Assembly: GCA_016212215.1 (NCBI GenBank) | Contig: JACRGV010000077.1 | Location: forward strand, 1-50,765 | Direction: 5' to 3' | From: Nitrospirota bacterium | GTDB lineage: Bacteria; Nitrospirota; 9FT-COMBO-42-15; HDB-SIOI813 | DNA length: 50,765 nt | In this document: in pieces, positions 42,244 through 50,765 of the stretch | Numbering within the stretch: the stretch's first letter is position 1 | Layout: every line of letters starts with the position of its first letter | Made by a program: the position numbers and the translations under genes | Notes under the pieces: generated by a model | What the model saw: only the letters and a program-made list of their open reading frames with translations | The model's database searches: none | What the model was told of the DNA's origin: nothing

Positions 42244-42587
42244 AACTCAAGCCCGTTTTCCCTTGCACCATCAGCTAATGACTTTATATTTCCATGGTAT
42301 TTATAACCGCAACGATCAAAGGAAACCTTGCTGATCCCTTTATCTAAAGCCCGTTTTGCTATAAGACCCCCGACCTGTTTGGATATTTCACAGTTTACAC
42401 TCTTTGCATTCAAATCCTTTTCCAGAGATGATGCACTCACAAGAGTATGCCCGTTAAGGTCATCAATAATTTGTGCGTAAATATATTTGTTACTTTTAAA
42501 AACACTGAAGCGTGGACGTTCTGCTGTCCCACTAATCTTTTTTCTGATCCTCCTGCGTCTTTTATCTCGTAATTCTACCTTACCCAA
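42240..42587 (-). CDS. rplR: 50S ribosomal protein L18, 115 aa
   Basis: Starts with TTG ([20 protein letters not shown]), with GGGGAGA five bases upstream. Conserved [39 protein letters not shown] and the ending [19 protein letters not shown]. Binds 5S rRNA. Confidence 0.97.
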   Translation of the reverse strand: MGKVELRDKRRRRIRKKISGTAERPRFSVFKSNKYIYAQIIDDLNGHTLVSASSLEKDLNAKSVNCEISKQVGGLIAKRALDKGISKVSFDRCGYKYHGNIKSLADGARENGLEF

Positions 42588-42616
42588 AACATCTCCCCCT
42601 ATTCACTATTGCGGAT

Positions 42617-43156
42617 TTACTTTCCGGTCTTACCTTCCTTCTTTACAATACGTTCTTCCTTATACTTAATCCCCTTACCCTTATATGGTTCCGGCTCTCT
42701 GAGGCTTCTGAGATTTGATGCAACAAGGCCTATCATCTCTTTATCAATCCCTTTTAGGGTAACCACAGTATTTTTTTCTATTACAGCATCAACACCATCC
42801 GGCAGAGGATAATTTACCTGATGCGAAAAACCAAGATTAAGCAAAAGGTTTCTGCCCTGCAACTGAACCTTGTATCCGACCCCGTTTATCTCTAAGGTTT
42901 TTTCAAATCCTTTGTTTACACCCTCTATCATATTGGAGATTAGTGTCCTTGTTAGTCCATGCAATGCGCCTGCATCTCTATTTGTACTGGAATGTGTAAC
43001 ATGGATAGTACCGTCCTCTTTTTTAATCTCAAACTCCGGCCTGAAAGTCTTCTGTAAACTCCCCTTTGGCCCTTTAACGGTAACATTATTCCCATCAATA
43101 TTTACATCAACAATGCCCTTTGGAAACTCTATTATCTTTTTACCTATCCTTGACAT
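42617..43156 (-). CDS. rplF: 50S ribosomal protein L6, 179 aa
   Basis: Two-domain L6: MSRIGKKIIEFPKGIVDVNI, VKGPKGSLQ, ALHGLTRTLISNMIEGV, and the C-terminal GIDKEMIGLVASNLRSLREP and YKGKGIKYKEERIVKKEGK. Sits next to the sarcin-ricin loop. Confidence 0.97.
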   Translation of the reverse strand: MSRIGKKIIEFPKGIVDVNIDGNNVTVKGPKGSLQKTFRPEFEIKKEDGTIHVTHSSTNRDAGALHGLTRTLISNMIEGVNKGFEKTLEINGVGYKVQLQGRNLLLNLGFSHQVNYPLPDGVDAVIEKNTVVTLKGIDKEMIGLVASNLRSLREPEPYKGKGIKYKEERIVKKEGKTGK

Positions 43157-43186
43157 ATATTATTTATCCTCTTCTTCCCATGCACT

Positions 43187-43284
43187 CGAATATAACCCCA
43201 TCCCCGCCCTAACCCTCCCCTTGAAGGGGAGGGAATAAACTTAGCACCCTCTCCCTCAGGGAGAGGGTCCGGGTGAGGGTGGGG
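43187..43284. repeat. G/C-rich dispersed palindromes, copies 9a and 9b
   Basis: ACTCGAATATAACCCCATCC flank, CCCTCCCC-TTGA-GGGGAGGGAATAA, then CACCCTCTCCCTCAGGGAGAGGG and GTCCGGGTGAGGGTGGGG. Fills most of the unusually wide (176-base) rpsH-rplF spacer. Confidence 0.88.
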
Positions 43285-43332
43285 TTTTCATTTTCCTTTG
43301 TGAACCCTCGGTTCATGTGGGTTCTTCCGAAA

Positions 43333-43731
43333 TCACCACAAATGACAAAGTAGTTCTCCACCGACATTAGCGCGTTTTGCCTCCCTGTCAGTGAGCAGTC
43401 CTTTTGAGGTAGATATAATTGAAATCCCTATACCACCCATTACCTTAGGTATAGATTCCTTATTAACATATACCCTGCGTCCGGGTGTACTCACCCTTTT
43501 AATGCCTGTAATAGTTGGAATATCATCATTACTGTATTTTAAATATAAGCAGATGCTTTTCTCAACCCCTTCACCGGTTACCTTGTAGTCTGTAACGAAA
43601 CCACTCTCTTTAAGAATCCTTGCCATTTCAACCTTCATATTGGACAGAGGTATTTCTACTGATGAATGTTTCTGCATATTCGCATTTCTTATCCTTGTCA
43701 GCATATCTGCTATAGGATCCGTCATTACCAT
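43333..43731 (-). CDS. rpsH: 30S ribosomal protein S8, 132 aa
   Basis: TDPIADMLTRIRNANMQKHS at the N-terminus and the ending TSKGLLTDREAKRANVGGEL with LCHLW. In E. coli S8 represses the spc operon by binding near rplE; I looked for no such site in detail. Confidence 0.97.
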   Translation of the reverse strand: MVMTDPIADMLTRIRNANMQKHSSVEIPLSNMKVEMARILKESGFVTDYKVTGEGVEKSICLYLKYSNDDIPTITGIKRVSTPGRRVYVNKESIPKVMGGIGISIISTSKGLLTDREAKRANVGGELLCHLW

Positions 43732-43757
43732 GTTCTTTGCTCCTTAAAAATTATCTA

Positions 43758-43943
43758 TTACCAGCTTGATTTTATAACTCCGGGAATATCACCCTTCAGG
43801 CTAAGTCCCCTGAAACATATACGACACATCTGAAATTTCCTCAGATAGCCCCTCGGTCTCCCGCATAAACCACAACGATTATATTTACGCGACGAAAACT
43901 TAGGTTCTAACTTTGCCTTTGCAATTAAAGACTTCTTTGCCAC
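43758..43943 (-). CDS. rpsN: 30S ribosomal protein S14 type Z, 61 aa
   Basis: Start placed at GTG 43943 ([20 protein letters not shown]) because GGAGG lies four bases upstream and the family begins there; the open frame extends 15 codons further. Zinc ligands C24, C27, C40 and C43 make it the short zinc type. Confidence 0.97.
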   Translation of the reverse strand: MAKKSLIAKAKLEPKFSSRKYNRCGLCGRPRGYLRKFQMCRICFRGLSLKGDIPGVIKSSW

Positions 43944-43975
43944 AATTCCTCCATTTTTTTTAGTTATTAATGAAC

Positions 43976-44004
43976 ATTCACTATTCACTATTCACTATTC
44001 ACTA
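43976..44004. repeat. Heptamer repeat, TTCACTA family
   Basis: ATTCACT units repeated four times, ending at the rplE stop codon. Confidence 0.85.
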
Positions 44005-44562
44005 GTTCCTAAACGGCATCCCCATGTGTTTCAACAATGCCTTTCCCTCCTGGTCGGTCTTGGCATTTGTTACAATTGAAATATCTAATCCATGAACAAA
44101 GGTCACGGTATCATATTTTATCTCAGGAAATATAATCTGCTCTTTAATACCAAGTGTATAATTTCCCCTTCCGTCAAAGGCATTTCCATTTATACCACGG
44201 AAGTCTCTTATTCTCGGAAGGGCAATACTTATTAGCCTGTCAAGGAATTCATACATTATGTTTCCTCTGAGAGTTACCTTGCATCCTATAGGCATTCCTG
44301 CACGAAGTTTGAAGGTGGCGATTGACTTCTTTGCCTTTGTTATTACAGGGCTCTGTCCTGAAATCTGTTTTAACTCGTTAACAATGGTATCCAGAATTTT
44401 TACATTCTGAACAGCCTCTCCAACACCGACATTAATAATTACCTTTTTAACACACGGCGTCTCCATAGGATTCTGATAGGCAAAATCACGGATTAACGCA
44501 GGTTGAATCTCCTTCAAATATCTTTCTTTTAACCTTGGCATTTTAATATTTTCCTGTGTCAT
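44002..44562 (-). CDS. rplE: 50S ribosomal protein L5, 186 aa
   Basis: Conserved [60 protein letters not shown] and the ending [11 protein letters not shown]. An internal ATG (MPRLKERY) is an alternative start. Binds 5S rRNA with L18. Confidence 0.96.
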   Translation of the reverse strand: MTQENIKMPRLKERYLKEIQPALIRDFAYQNPMETPCVKKVIINVGVGEAVQNVKILDTIVNELKQISGQSPVITKAKKSIATFKLRAGMPIGCKVTLRGNIMYEFLDRLISIALPRIRDFRGINGNAFDGRGNYTLGIKEQIIFPEIKYDTVTFVHGLDISIVTNAKTDQEGKALLKHMGMPFRN

Positions 44563-44580
44563 TTCTATTCAAACCTATTC

Positions 44581-44901
44581 TCAGTCAATAACCTCATTGC
44601 ATTTTTTACAATAACGTATACTCTTGTTATCACTTGTCTTGAATCCTGTTCTAACAGCCTTACCACATTTAGAACATACTATCATAACATTGGAAACGTC
44701 TAATGCAGCCTCCATCTCAATTATGCCGCCTTCCTTATTTTTGTTTGAAGGCTTTGTATGTTTTTTAATAATATTCAGGTTTTCTACCAGCACATGTGCA
44801 TTGCCGGCAGCAGATAGGACTCTCAGTATCTTTCCCCTCTTGCCTTTTTCCTTGCCTGAAATAACTTCTACTGTATCACCTTTTTTTATCTTATTTCCCA
44901 T
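44581..44901 (-). CDS. rplX: 50S ribosomal protein L24, 106 aa
   Basis: ATGATG overlaps the rplN stop; GAGGTGG fits the second ATG (44901, [20 protein letters not shown]). KOW motif near the N-terminus. The C-terminus carries VCSKCGKA and YCKKCNEVID, a four-cysteine zinc-ribbon-like ending. Confidence 0.95.
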   Translation of the reverse strand: MGNKIKKGDTVEVISGKEKGKRGKILRVLSAAGNAHVLVENLNIIKKHTKPSNKNKEGGIIEMEAALDVSNVMIVCSKCGKAVRTGFKTSDNKSIRYCKKCNEVID

Positions 44902-45269
44902 CATACCACCTCTGGTGCAAGAGAGATTATTTTCATAAATTTCTTCCATCTGAGTTCTCTTGCAACCGGCCCGAAAATTCTTGTCCCAATCGGTTCACCC
45001 TGAGCATTTATGAGAACTGCTGCATTCTTATCGAACCTGATGTATGAACCATCATCCCTGCGTAAGCTGTTTACTGTCCTAACTACCACTGCCTTTGCAA
45101 CTTGTCCTTTTTTTGCAGTCCCTTCGGGAATAGCCTCTTTAACGCTGACTACAATTATATCCCCTATGGCAGCATATCTCCTGTTGGAACCTCCCATGAC
45201 ACGGACACACATCACCTTTTTTGCACCCGAATTGTCTGCAACTTCTAATACTGTTCTTGGCTGAATCAT
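44901..45269 (-). CDS. rplN: 50S ribosomal protein L14, 122 aa
   Basis: [59 protein letters not shown] and GPVARELR are diagnostic. Confidence 0.98.
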   Translation of the reverse strand: MIQPRTVLEVADNSGAKKVMCVRVMGGSNRRYAAIGDIIVVSVKEAIPEGTAKKGQVAKAVVVRTVNSLRRDDGSYIRFDKNAAVLINAQGEPIGTRIFGPVARELRWKKFMKIISLAPEVV

Positions 45270-45283
45270 TAGTCACCCACCCC

Positions 45284-45541
45284 TTATACTTGTGTAGACT
45301 CCAAAATATCTATAACCTTCCAGTGTTTTCTCTTGCTCAATGGCCTCGTTTCAATTATTTTAACTTTATCGCCTATATTGCATTTATTTTCTTCATCATG
45401 TGCCATAAACTTCTTTCTTCTCTTTACAACCTTCCCATACACAGGGTGACGATAAAGGCTTTCTACCACAACTGTTACAGTCTTTTCCGCCTTGTTGCTT
45501 AAAACAGCTCCTATATATTCTTTACGCCTTTTCTGTTCCAA
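45284..45541 (-). CDS. rpsQ: 30S ribosomal protein S17, 85 aa
   Basis: TTG start ([20 protein letters not shown]). S17 motifs [40 protein letters not shown] and [11 protein letters not shown]. Confidence 0.96.
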   Translation of the reverse strand: MEQKRRKEYIGAVLSNKAEKTVTVVVESLYRHPVYGKVVKRRKKFMAHDEENKCNIGDKVKIIETRPLSKRKHWKVIDILESTQV

Positions 45542-45543
45542 TT

Positions 45544-45738
45544 TTATCTCCCTGCCTTCCTCTCGTTTAATACAGTCTTTACTCTGGCAATCTCTTTTCT
45601 AACCAGTCTTATCCTCATTGGATTTTCAAGGCCGCCAAGTACCTTTTGGAATCTGAGATTAAACAACTCTTTTCTCATTTCCTTTTCATGAACATTTAAT
45701 TCATCGCTTGAAGCATCTTTCATCTCTTGTAATTTCAT
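45544..45738 (-). CDS. rpmC: 50S ribosomal protein L29, 64 aa
   Basis: Start at ATG 45738 ([20 protein letters not shown]) with AGGGG upstream, one base after the rplP stop. [20 protein letters not shown] and [13 protein letters not shown] are L29 landmarks. Confidence 0.96.
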   Translation of the reverse strand: MKLQEMKDASSDELNVHEKEMRKELFNLRFQKVLGGLENPMRIRLVRKEIARVKTVLNERKAGR

Positions 45739-45739
45739 C

Positions 45740-46150
45740 TTATGTACCCCTGACAATAAACTTAGTAGCTAAAGGGAGCTTATGTGCTGCAAGCCGTAAA
45801 GCCTCCTGAGCAATCTCTATTGGAACTCCATCCATCTCATAGAGTATCCTTCCCGGCTGTACTACTGCTACCCATGATTCTACAGGCCCCTTACCTTTAC
45901 CCATTCTTGTTTCTGCGGGTTTTTTGGTAATAGGTTTATCAGGAAATATGCGAATCCATATCCTGCCGCCACGCTTTATATGCCTTGTAATGGCAATTCG
46001 CGCTGCTTCAATCTGTCTTGCGGTAATCCTGCCTGGCTCCATTACCTTAAGCCCGTAAGTCCCATAACTTAAATCAACACCTCTCGATGCGATTCCATTA
46101 GTACGCCCTTTATGAGTCTTTCTATATTTTACCTTCTTAGGCGATAGCAC
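45740..46150 (-). CDS. rplP: 50S ribosomal protein L16, 136 aa
   Basis: Start placed at GTG 46150, where the family begins ([15 protein letters not shown]), 9 bases after GGAGG; GTGs at 46156 and 46159 are possible. [40 protein letters not shown] and the ending [10 protein letters not shown]. Overlaps rpsC by 14 bases. Confidence 0.97.
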   Translation of the reverse strand: MLSPKKVKYRKTHKGRTNGIASRGVDLSYGTYGLKVMEPGRITARQIEAARIAITRHIKRGGRIWIRIFPDKPITKKPAETRMGKGKGPVESWVAVVQPGRILYEMDGVPIEIAQEALRLAAHKLPLATKFIVRGT

Positions 46151-46793
46151 CGGCACCACCCTCCTTTTCCGGGAGTATCTCTCCTTTGTATATCCACACC
46201 TTAATCCCTATCTGTCCATAAGTAGTCTTAGCTTCTGCAAATCCATAATCTATGTCCGCCCTCAGTGTATGTAACGGCACCCTTCCCTCTTTATACCACT
46301 CAGCCCTTGCTATCTCAGCACCCGCAAGCCTGCCGGAGCATCTTATCTTTATACCCTGTGCACCGAACCTCAATGCAGTCACAACACTCTTCTTCATTGC
46401 CCGCCTGAACGCTATCCTTTTTACCAACTGCATAGCAATATTTTCTGCAACAAGCTGGGCCTCTATCTCCGGCTTCTTTACTTCCATTATATTTATATAA
46501 ATCTGTTTGCCGGTAAGCGTTACAAGGTCCTTCTTCAGCTTGTCAACCTCAGCGCCTTTTCTGCCTATAATAATTCCAGGCCTAGCAGTAAAAATATTTA
46601 TCTTCGCTGTTTGTGCGGAACGCTCTATCTCTATTTTGGACACACCTGCATGTGACAGCTTTTCCTTTACAACCTTCCTTACCTTTATGTCTTCATGGAG
46701 CAATGCAGGATATTCTCTTTCAGCGTACCAGCGCGAACCCCAGAATTTTGTAAAGCCTAATCTAAACCCTATTGGATGAACTTTCTGACCCAA
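46137..46793 (-). CDS. rpsC: 30S ribosomal protein S3, 218 aa
   Basis: TTG start with GAGGGGGG upstream ([20 protein letters not shown]). KH domain ([19 protein letters not shown]) and C-terminal domain ([33 protein letters not shown]). Confidence 0.97.
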   Translation of the reverse strand: MGQKVHPIGFRLGFTKFWGSRWYAEREYPALLHEDIKVRKVVKEKLSHAGVSKIEIERSAQTAKINIFTARPGIIIGRKGAEVDKLKKDLVTLTGKQIYINIMEVKKPEIEAQLVAENIAMQLVKRIAFRRAMKKSVVTALRFGAQGIKIRCSGRLAGAEIARAEWYKEGRVPLHTLRADIDYGFAEAKTTYGQIGIKVWIYKGEILPEKEGGAGAIA

Positions 46794-46825
46794 AAAAATA
46801 CCCCCCTCGTCCTGTAACCCCTCGA

Positions 46826-47167
46826 TTACTTATCACCTTTAGGAGTTAACACCATTGTTATATGACTCATGAACTTTTTTCTTGTCATGCCACGTCCCAT
46901 TGGCCCTGCCTTAAACCTTTTTAAAGCAGGCCCCTGGTCTACAAAAGCCTGTGACACAATAAGTTCATCTATATCACCGACATTTTTTTGCTTGGCATTG
47001 GCTATAGCAGACCTTAACACCTTTTCAATCAGGAATGAGGAATGTTGAGGCAGAAATTTTAAAATAGAAATCGCCTCGCCGACATCTTTTCCCCTGACAA
47101 GGTCAATTACCTTCCTTGCCTTCCTTGGTGCCACCCTTGCGTATCTTAATATTGCAGTTGCTTCCAT
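46826..47167 (-). CDS. rplV: 50S ribosomal protein L22, 113 aa
   Basis: [33 protein letters not shown] and the tunnel hairpin [20 protein letters not shown] followed by SHITMVL. Exit-tunnel protein. Confidence 0.97.
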   Translation of the reverse strand: MEATAILRYARVAPRKARKVIDLVRGKDVGEAISILKFLPQHSSFLIEKVLRSAIANAKQKNVGDIDELIVSQAFVDQGPALKRFKAGPMGRGMTRKKFMSHITMVLTPKGDK

Positions 47168-47200
47168 TTATCAGTTACCTTTCACTTCCGTGTTTTATTA

Positions 47201-47232
47201 TGTCTTACTTCTTGCTTCTAACTTCTTACTTC
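47201..47232. repeat. Heptamer repeat, ACTTCTT family
   Basis: TTACTTCTTGCTTCTAACTT and CTTACTTCTTC, in the rpsS-rplV spacer. Confidence 0.8.
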
Positions 47233-47249
47233 TTCATAATGATTGTTCT

Positions 47250-47537
47250 TTATTTAACCGACGTTGCCTTCTCAGATTTTATCCCCGCATGAGCCTTAAA
47301 AGTCCTTGTTGGCGAAAACTCTCCAAGCTTATGTCCTATCATATTCTCTGTGATATAAACAGGAATAAATTTTTTTCCATTATGTACTGCAATGGTATGA
47401 CCTATCATTTCCGGTGTAATCGTTGAACGTCTGGACCATGATTTAATAATTTTTCTGTCACTTGTCTGATTCATTGCTTCAATCTTTTTCATCAGATGAG
47501 CATCTATAAAAGGTCCTTTTTTAACCGAACGAGCCAT
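47250..47537 (-). CDS. rpsS: 30S ribosomal protein S19, 95 aa
   Basis: [40 protein letters not shown] and [20 protein letters not shown]. Directly abuts the rplB stop. Confidence 0.97.
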   Translation of the reverse strand: MARSVKKGPFIDAHLMKKIEAMNQTSDRKIIKSWSRRSTITPEMIGHTIAVHNGKKFIPVYITENMIGHKLGEFSPTRTFKAHAGIKSEKATSVK

Positions 47538-48362
47538 TTACTTATTCCTCCTCTTCACGATAAACTTATTCGTAGACTTATTTTTCCTCGTCTTATAACC
47601 TTTAGTAGGTTGACCCCATGGAGTAACAGGATGTCTTCCACCTGAAGTCTTTCCTTCTCCACCTCCGTGTGGATGATCTACAGGGTTCATGGCAACACCT
47701 CTAACGTGAGGACGCTTCCCAAGCCATCGGGTTCTGCCGGCTTTTCCAAAAGAGACATTTATATGATCCGGATTACTGACCTGTCCGATTGTAGCCATAC
47801 ACCTCACATGAACTAACCTTACCTCACCTGACCCCATTCTGATGGTAGCATAGTCGCCTTCTCTTGCCATTAACTGTGCAGAACATCCGGCACTTCTAAC
47901 AAGCTGTCCGCCTTTTCCTGGGCGTAATTCAATATTATGAATTGTAGTACCTACCGGTATATTTGATAATGGCAGTGCATTGCCTGTCTTTATCTCACTA
48001 TCAGGTCCGGAAGTAACAGTTTCTCCAACCTTCAATCCATCCGGAGCAATTATGTACCTCTTCTCTCCATCAGCATAATTGAGCAAGGCAATCCTTGCTG
48101 ACCTGTTAGGGTCATATTCAATGCCGGTTACTTTCGAAAAAATTCCGGTTTTATTTCTCTTGAAGTCAATAATCCTGTAATGCTGTATGTGTCCGCCGCC
48201 CTGATGGTCAGCAGTAATCCTTCCGTTATTGTTCCTGCCGCCGCTGCTCCTTTTGTGTTCTATTAAAGACTTCTCAGGTTTTGTTTTAGTTATCTCTTCA
48301 AAGGTAACCGCTACCTTTCCCCTAACTCCGGGAGATGTTGGATTATAAGTTTTTAAGCCCAT
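47538..48362 (-). CDS. rplB: 50S ribosomal protein L2, 274 aa
   Basis: Full length; [50 protein letters not shown] and the peptidyl-transferase-site stretch [20 protein letters not shown]. Central 50S protein. Confidence 0.98.
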   Translation of the reverse strand: MGLKTYNPTSPGVRGKVAVTFEEITKTKPEKSLIEHKRSSGGRNNNGRITADHQGGGHIQHYRIIDFKRNKTGIFSKVTGIEYDPNRSARIALLNYADGEKRYIIAPDGLKVGETVTSGPDSEIKTGNALPLSNIPVGTTIHNIELRPGKGGQLVRSAGCSAQLMAREGDYATIRMGSGEVRLVHVRCMATIGQVSNPDHINVSFGKAGRTRWLGKRPHVRGVAMNPVDHPHGGGEGKTSGGRHPVTPWGQPTKGYKTRKNKSTNKFIVKRRNK

Positions 48363-48368
48363 TTAATA

Positions 48369-48659
48369 TTAACCCTCAAATATTTTAATTTTTTCCCCTT
48401 GCTTCAGGGTTACTATTGCCTTTTTTCTATCAGGTTTTTTACCTTCAAATCTGCCGAGTTTTTTTAACTTCCCGGCAACGTTTATAATATTTACCTTCGC
48501 TACCTTAACATTAAGCGTCTCTTCAACTGCACGCTTAACCTGATGCTTATTTGCAAACCTATTCACTATAAATATTACCTTGTTCATATTCTCACGGAGG
48601 TCAGTACTTCTCTCTGTTATCAATGGAAATCGCAATACATCATGAATATCTAAGTTCAT
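48369..48659 (-). CDS. rplW: 50S ribosomal protein L23, 96 aa
   Basis: DVLRFPLITERSTDLRENMN, VIFIVNRFANKHQVKRAVEE and KVAKVNIINVAGKLKKLGRF. Start overlaps rplD (ATGA). Binds trigger factor and SRP at the exit. Confidence 0.97.
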   Translation of the reverse strand: MNLDIHDVLRFPLITERSTDLRENMNKVIFIVNRFANKHQVKRAVEETLNVKVAKVNIINVAGKLKKLGRFEGKKPDRKKAIVTLKQGEKIKIFEG

Positions 48660-49279
48660 GCCAATTCCTCCGTCAATTTTGCAATATCAGCCTTACTGAT
48701 TATCAAACTCTCATACCTGATAACATCATATACATTCACCTGCCTTGTATCCATGATTACTGTATCAGGCAAATTCCTTACAGCCCGATATGCCATGCTA
48801 TTGGCATAATCACATACTATCAGAACACTCCCTTTTATATTCAGGTTTTTTAAAATAGCTACCACGTCTCTGGTCTTACCTGTTTCAACATCGAAAGAAT
48901 CTATCACAAAAAGTGTTTTATCCTGAAGTTTTGATGACAATGCAGAATAGAGTGCACTCCTTGACTTCTTTTTTGGAATCCTGAATGAATAGTCTCTCGG
49001 CAATGGCCCGAATATAGTTCCACCGCCTACCCATACAGGTGACCTTGATGAACCCGCCCTTGCATTACCTGTCCCCTTCTGCTTATAAGGTTTTTTACCG
49101 CCGCCGCTTACAAGGCCTTTCGTCTTTGTACAGTGAGTACCCTGCCTCATATTATTGAGCTGCATTACCACTGCCTCATGAAGTAAGGGAACATTTACCG
49201 TCCGTCCGAATATTTTTTCATCAAGCCCGACAGTTCCTACTTTATTATTATTAATGTCAACTACAGGTACTTCTAACAT
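48656..49279 (-). CDS. rplD: 50S ribosomal protein L4, 207 aa
   Basis: Start set at ATG 49279 (MLEVPVVDINNNKVGTVGLD) with AGAGGAGA upstream; the frame is open for 27 more codons, but those come from the heptamer spacer. RQGTHCTKTKGLVSGGGKKP and YKQKGTGNARAGSSRSPVWV plus GGGTIFGPLPRDYSFRIPKK are typical of L4. Confidence 0.96.
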   Translation of the reverse strand: MLEVPVVDINNNKVGTVGLDEKIFGRTVNVPLLHEAVVMQLNNMRQGTHCTKTKGLVSGGGKKPYKQKGTGNARAGSSRSPVWVGGGTIFGPLPRDYSFRIPKKKSRSALYSALSSKLQDKTLFVIDSFDVETGKTRDVVAILKNLNIKGSVLIVCDYANSMAYRAVRNLPDTVIMDTRQVNVYDVIRYESLIISKADIAKLTEELA

Positions 49280-49310
49280 GCTATCTCCTCTTATCTGAAT
49301 CAACCATTCA

Positions 49311-49405
49311 TTAAGTAAACAGTAAGCAGTGAACAGTAAGCAGACAAAAACATATATCACTGGTTTCTATTTTCTGCTCACTGCTTACTGCTACCTGCTT
49401 ACTGT
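49311..49405. repeat. Heptamer repeats arranged as an imperfect hairpin, CTGCTTA family
   Basis: CAGTAAGCAGTGAACAGTAA and GCAG at 49320-49343 are complementary to CTGCTTACTGCTACCTGCTT and ACTG at 49381-49404 apart from three mismatches in the middle. Fills the rplC-rplD spacer. Confidence 0.8.
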
Positions 49406-49407
49406 CT

Positions 49408-50040
49408 TTATGCCTTACCTTTAACGGCCTTCTTCACAACCACAATAGTCCCGGGGCTTCCTGGTACAGCCCCCCTGATAAGAAGCAGATTATCCTCTCT
49501 GCGTACACCGACTACTTCAAGATTTTGTATTGTCCGCTGTTTATTACCCATCTGACCGGGCATCCTCTTATTTTTCCTTACCCTTGATGGATATGCACTA
49601 CTTCCTATAGAACCAGGCGCCCTGTGAAACATGGAACCATGCGTTGCAGGTCCTCCGGCGAACTTGTGTCTCTTCATAACGCCCTGAAATCCCTTACCTT
49701 TAGTAACTCCAGTCACATCTATCAGGTCACCCTCTTTAAAAATCTCTACAGTAAATTCATCTCCTGACTTCATCTCACTGCCATCACCCTTAAATTCCAT
49801 AAGGAACCTTGAGGGAGTTACACCGTTCTTTTTAAAGTGCCCAAGAACAGGTTTAGTAAGATGCTTCTCTTTTGCGTCTCTGAAAGATAATTGTACTGCT
49901 TCATAACCATCCCTGGTCTTTGTCTTTTTAGTTACAATACGGCAAGGCCCAGCCTCTACTACAGTAACCGGTATCACCTTTCCATCCGCAGCATATATCT
50001 GCGTCATTCCTACCTTTTTGCCAATCAATCCATTAACCAC
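49408..50040 (-). CDS. rplC: 50S ribosomal protein L3, 210 aa
   Basis: GTG start with GAGGGG upstream ([20 protein letters not shown]). [20 protein letters not shown] and the extended loop [20 protein letters not shown] are L3 landmarks. Confidence 0.97.
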   Translation of the reverse strand: MVNGLIGKKVGMTQIYAADGKVIPVTVVEAGPCRIVTKKTKTRDGYEAVQLSFRDAKEKHLTKPVLGHFKKNGVTPSRFLMEFKGDGSEMKSGDEFTVEIFKEGDLIDVTGVTKGKGFQGVMKRHKFAGGPATHGSMFHRAPGSIGSSAYPSRVRKNKRMPGQMGNKQRTIQNLEVVGVRREDNLLLIRGAVPGSPGTIVVVKKAVKGKA

Positions 50041-50058
50041 TTTTTCCCCTCACATCCC

Positions 50059-50370
50059 TTATAATTTTATCTCTACGTCCACCCCTGCTGATATATCTAA
50101 TTTCATCAGTGCATCAGCAGTATCCGGTGTAGGCTCATATATATCTATCAAACGTTTGTGTGTCCTGACCTCAAACTGTTCCCGTGATTTTTTGTCCACA
50201 TGCGGGGACCTTAATACAGTAAACTTATTTATAGAAGTAGGAAGAGGTATAGGCCCGGACACTCTCGCTCCTGTCCTTTTTGCTGTTTCCACAATCTCAG
50301 CCGCAGACTGGTCCAACAGCTTAAAATCATATCCCTTCAACCTTATCCTGATCCTCTGACCCGTTACCAT
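50059..50370 (-). CDS. rpsJ: 30S ribosomal protein S10, 103 aa
   Basis: [40 protein letters not shown] and [20 protein letters not shown]. Also NusE. Opens the S10 cluster after tuf. Confidence 0.98.
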   Translation of the reverse strand: MVTGQRIRIRLKGYDFKLLDQSAAEIVETAKRTGARVSGPIPLPTSINKFTVLRSPHVDKKSREQFEVRTHKRLIDIYEPTPDTADALMKLDISAGVDVEIKL

Positions 50371-50384
50371 CTTTTAATTTCCCC

Positions 50385-50497
50385 TATTCATTAAGTAAAC
50401 AATATATGTTGCAATATCATATTTTACTGTTTACTGCTGACTCATCTATTGCTCATCCCAAAATCTAACTTCTTGCTTCTAACTTCTTTCTTCTTTC
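50385..50497. repeat. Heptamer-rich spacer, mixed families
   Basis: AAGTAAACAATATATG, TTTACTGTTTACTGCTGACT and CTAACTTCTTGCTTCTAACT with TCTTTCTTC between tuf and rpsJ; no gene. Confidence 0.7.
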
Positions 50498-50765
50498 CTA
50501 CTCTATCACCTTACTAACAACTCCTGCCCCGACTGTCCTGCCGCCTTCCCTGATTGCAAACCTTAATCCCTCATCCATTGCAATAGGTGTTATCAATGAA
50601 CCCTCTATGGAAACATTGTCTCCAGGCATTACCATCTCTACTCCCTCAGGCAACTGCGTAATTCCTGTCACATCCGTTGTCCTGAAGTAAAACTGCGGAC
50701 GGTATCCATTAAAGAACGGTGTATGACGACCACCCTCCTCCTTTGTCAATACATATACCTCTGCC
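50498..50765 (-). CDS. tuf: Elongation factor Tu, C-terminal part (runs off window)
   Basis: C-terminal 89 codons of EF-Tu domain [43 protein letters not shown] and the ending [20 protein letters not shown]. The 5' part lies beyond 50765. Placement before rpsJ is the normal str-S10 junction. Confidence 0.97.
   Translation of the reverse strand, partial: AEVYVLTKEEGGRHTPFFNGYRPQFYFRTTDVTGITQLPEGVEMVMPGDNVSIEGSLITPIAMDEGLRFAIREGGRTVGAGVVSKVIE

Noticed and set aside
49280-49360. N-terminal extension of L4 (27 codons)
   Set aside because: The extra codons come from heptamer repeat DNA; AGAGGAGA supports the ATG at 49279 and the family starts there.

Overview
This is a 50.8 kb chromosomal fragment (roughly 40-45% GC by eye) from a Gram-negative-type bacterium. 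Evidence for a double-membrane lifestyle is an AMIN-domain AmiC amidase, a PEP-CTERM mini-protein, a lipoprotein, two Tat components and secreted surface proteins. Gene order and protein style recall uncultured Nitrospirota or 'deltaproteobacterial' lineages, but I cannot fix the phylum from sequence alone. Much of the window is housekeeping. The accessory part lies in 13.8-32.5 kb.

Layout. 1-1.5 kb: window-edge partial gene (perhaps DUF4338/DruA-like), a small unknown ORF, a PEP-CTERM mini-protein and a truncated signal-peptide gene that runs into the 3' end of the next gene. 1.5-13.3 kb (minus strand): a translation/RNA operon read as rimP-nusA-infB-DUF503(ylxP)-rbfA-nrnA-truB-rpsO-pnp, followed by M16 and M23 peptidases. 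It has a candidate promoter and a terminator-like leader hairpin near 13.5 kb. 13.6 kb: tRNA-Leu(CAA). 13.8-17.2 kb: small lipoprotein, KefB/C-type antiporter, and an unknown ORF plus a nucleotidyltransferase-like ORF. 17.3-21.7 kb (minus): tatA-tatB-mobB-moaB-mobA-moeA-ferredoxin, a molybdopterin-cofactor and Tat-export cluster. 21.9-23.1 kb: amiC.

22.9-32.1 kb: the most unusual part. A two-gene unit (a large fibre-like surface protein followed by a secreted HExxHxxxxxH metalloprotease), together with its promoter, a 14-codon leader ORF and even the 3' tail of amiC, is present twice, flanking cobO. The two fibre proteins share their ends but carry two recognisable cassettes in opposite order. 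This is my best candidate for an undescribed system.

32.1-50.8 kb: crcB, groES-groEL, and the complete S10-spc-alpha ribosomal operon (tuf end, rpsJ to rplQ, with secY, adk, map, infA and rpoA), all on the minus strand. Ten of its genes appear to start with TTG or GTG.

Two dispersed repeat classes run through the intergenic DNA of the whole window, including inside essential operons: (i) G/C-rich palindromes and (ii) degenerate period-7 (heptanucleotide) repeats in several unrelated families. The heptamers reach into the 3' ends of nrnA, mobA and nusA and appear to have supplied their last codons.
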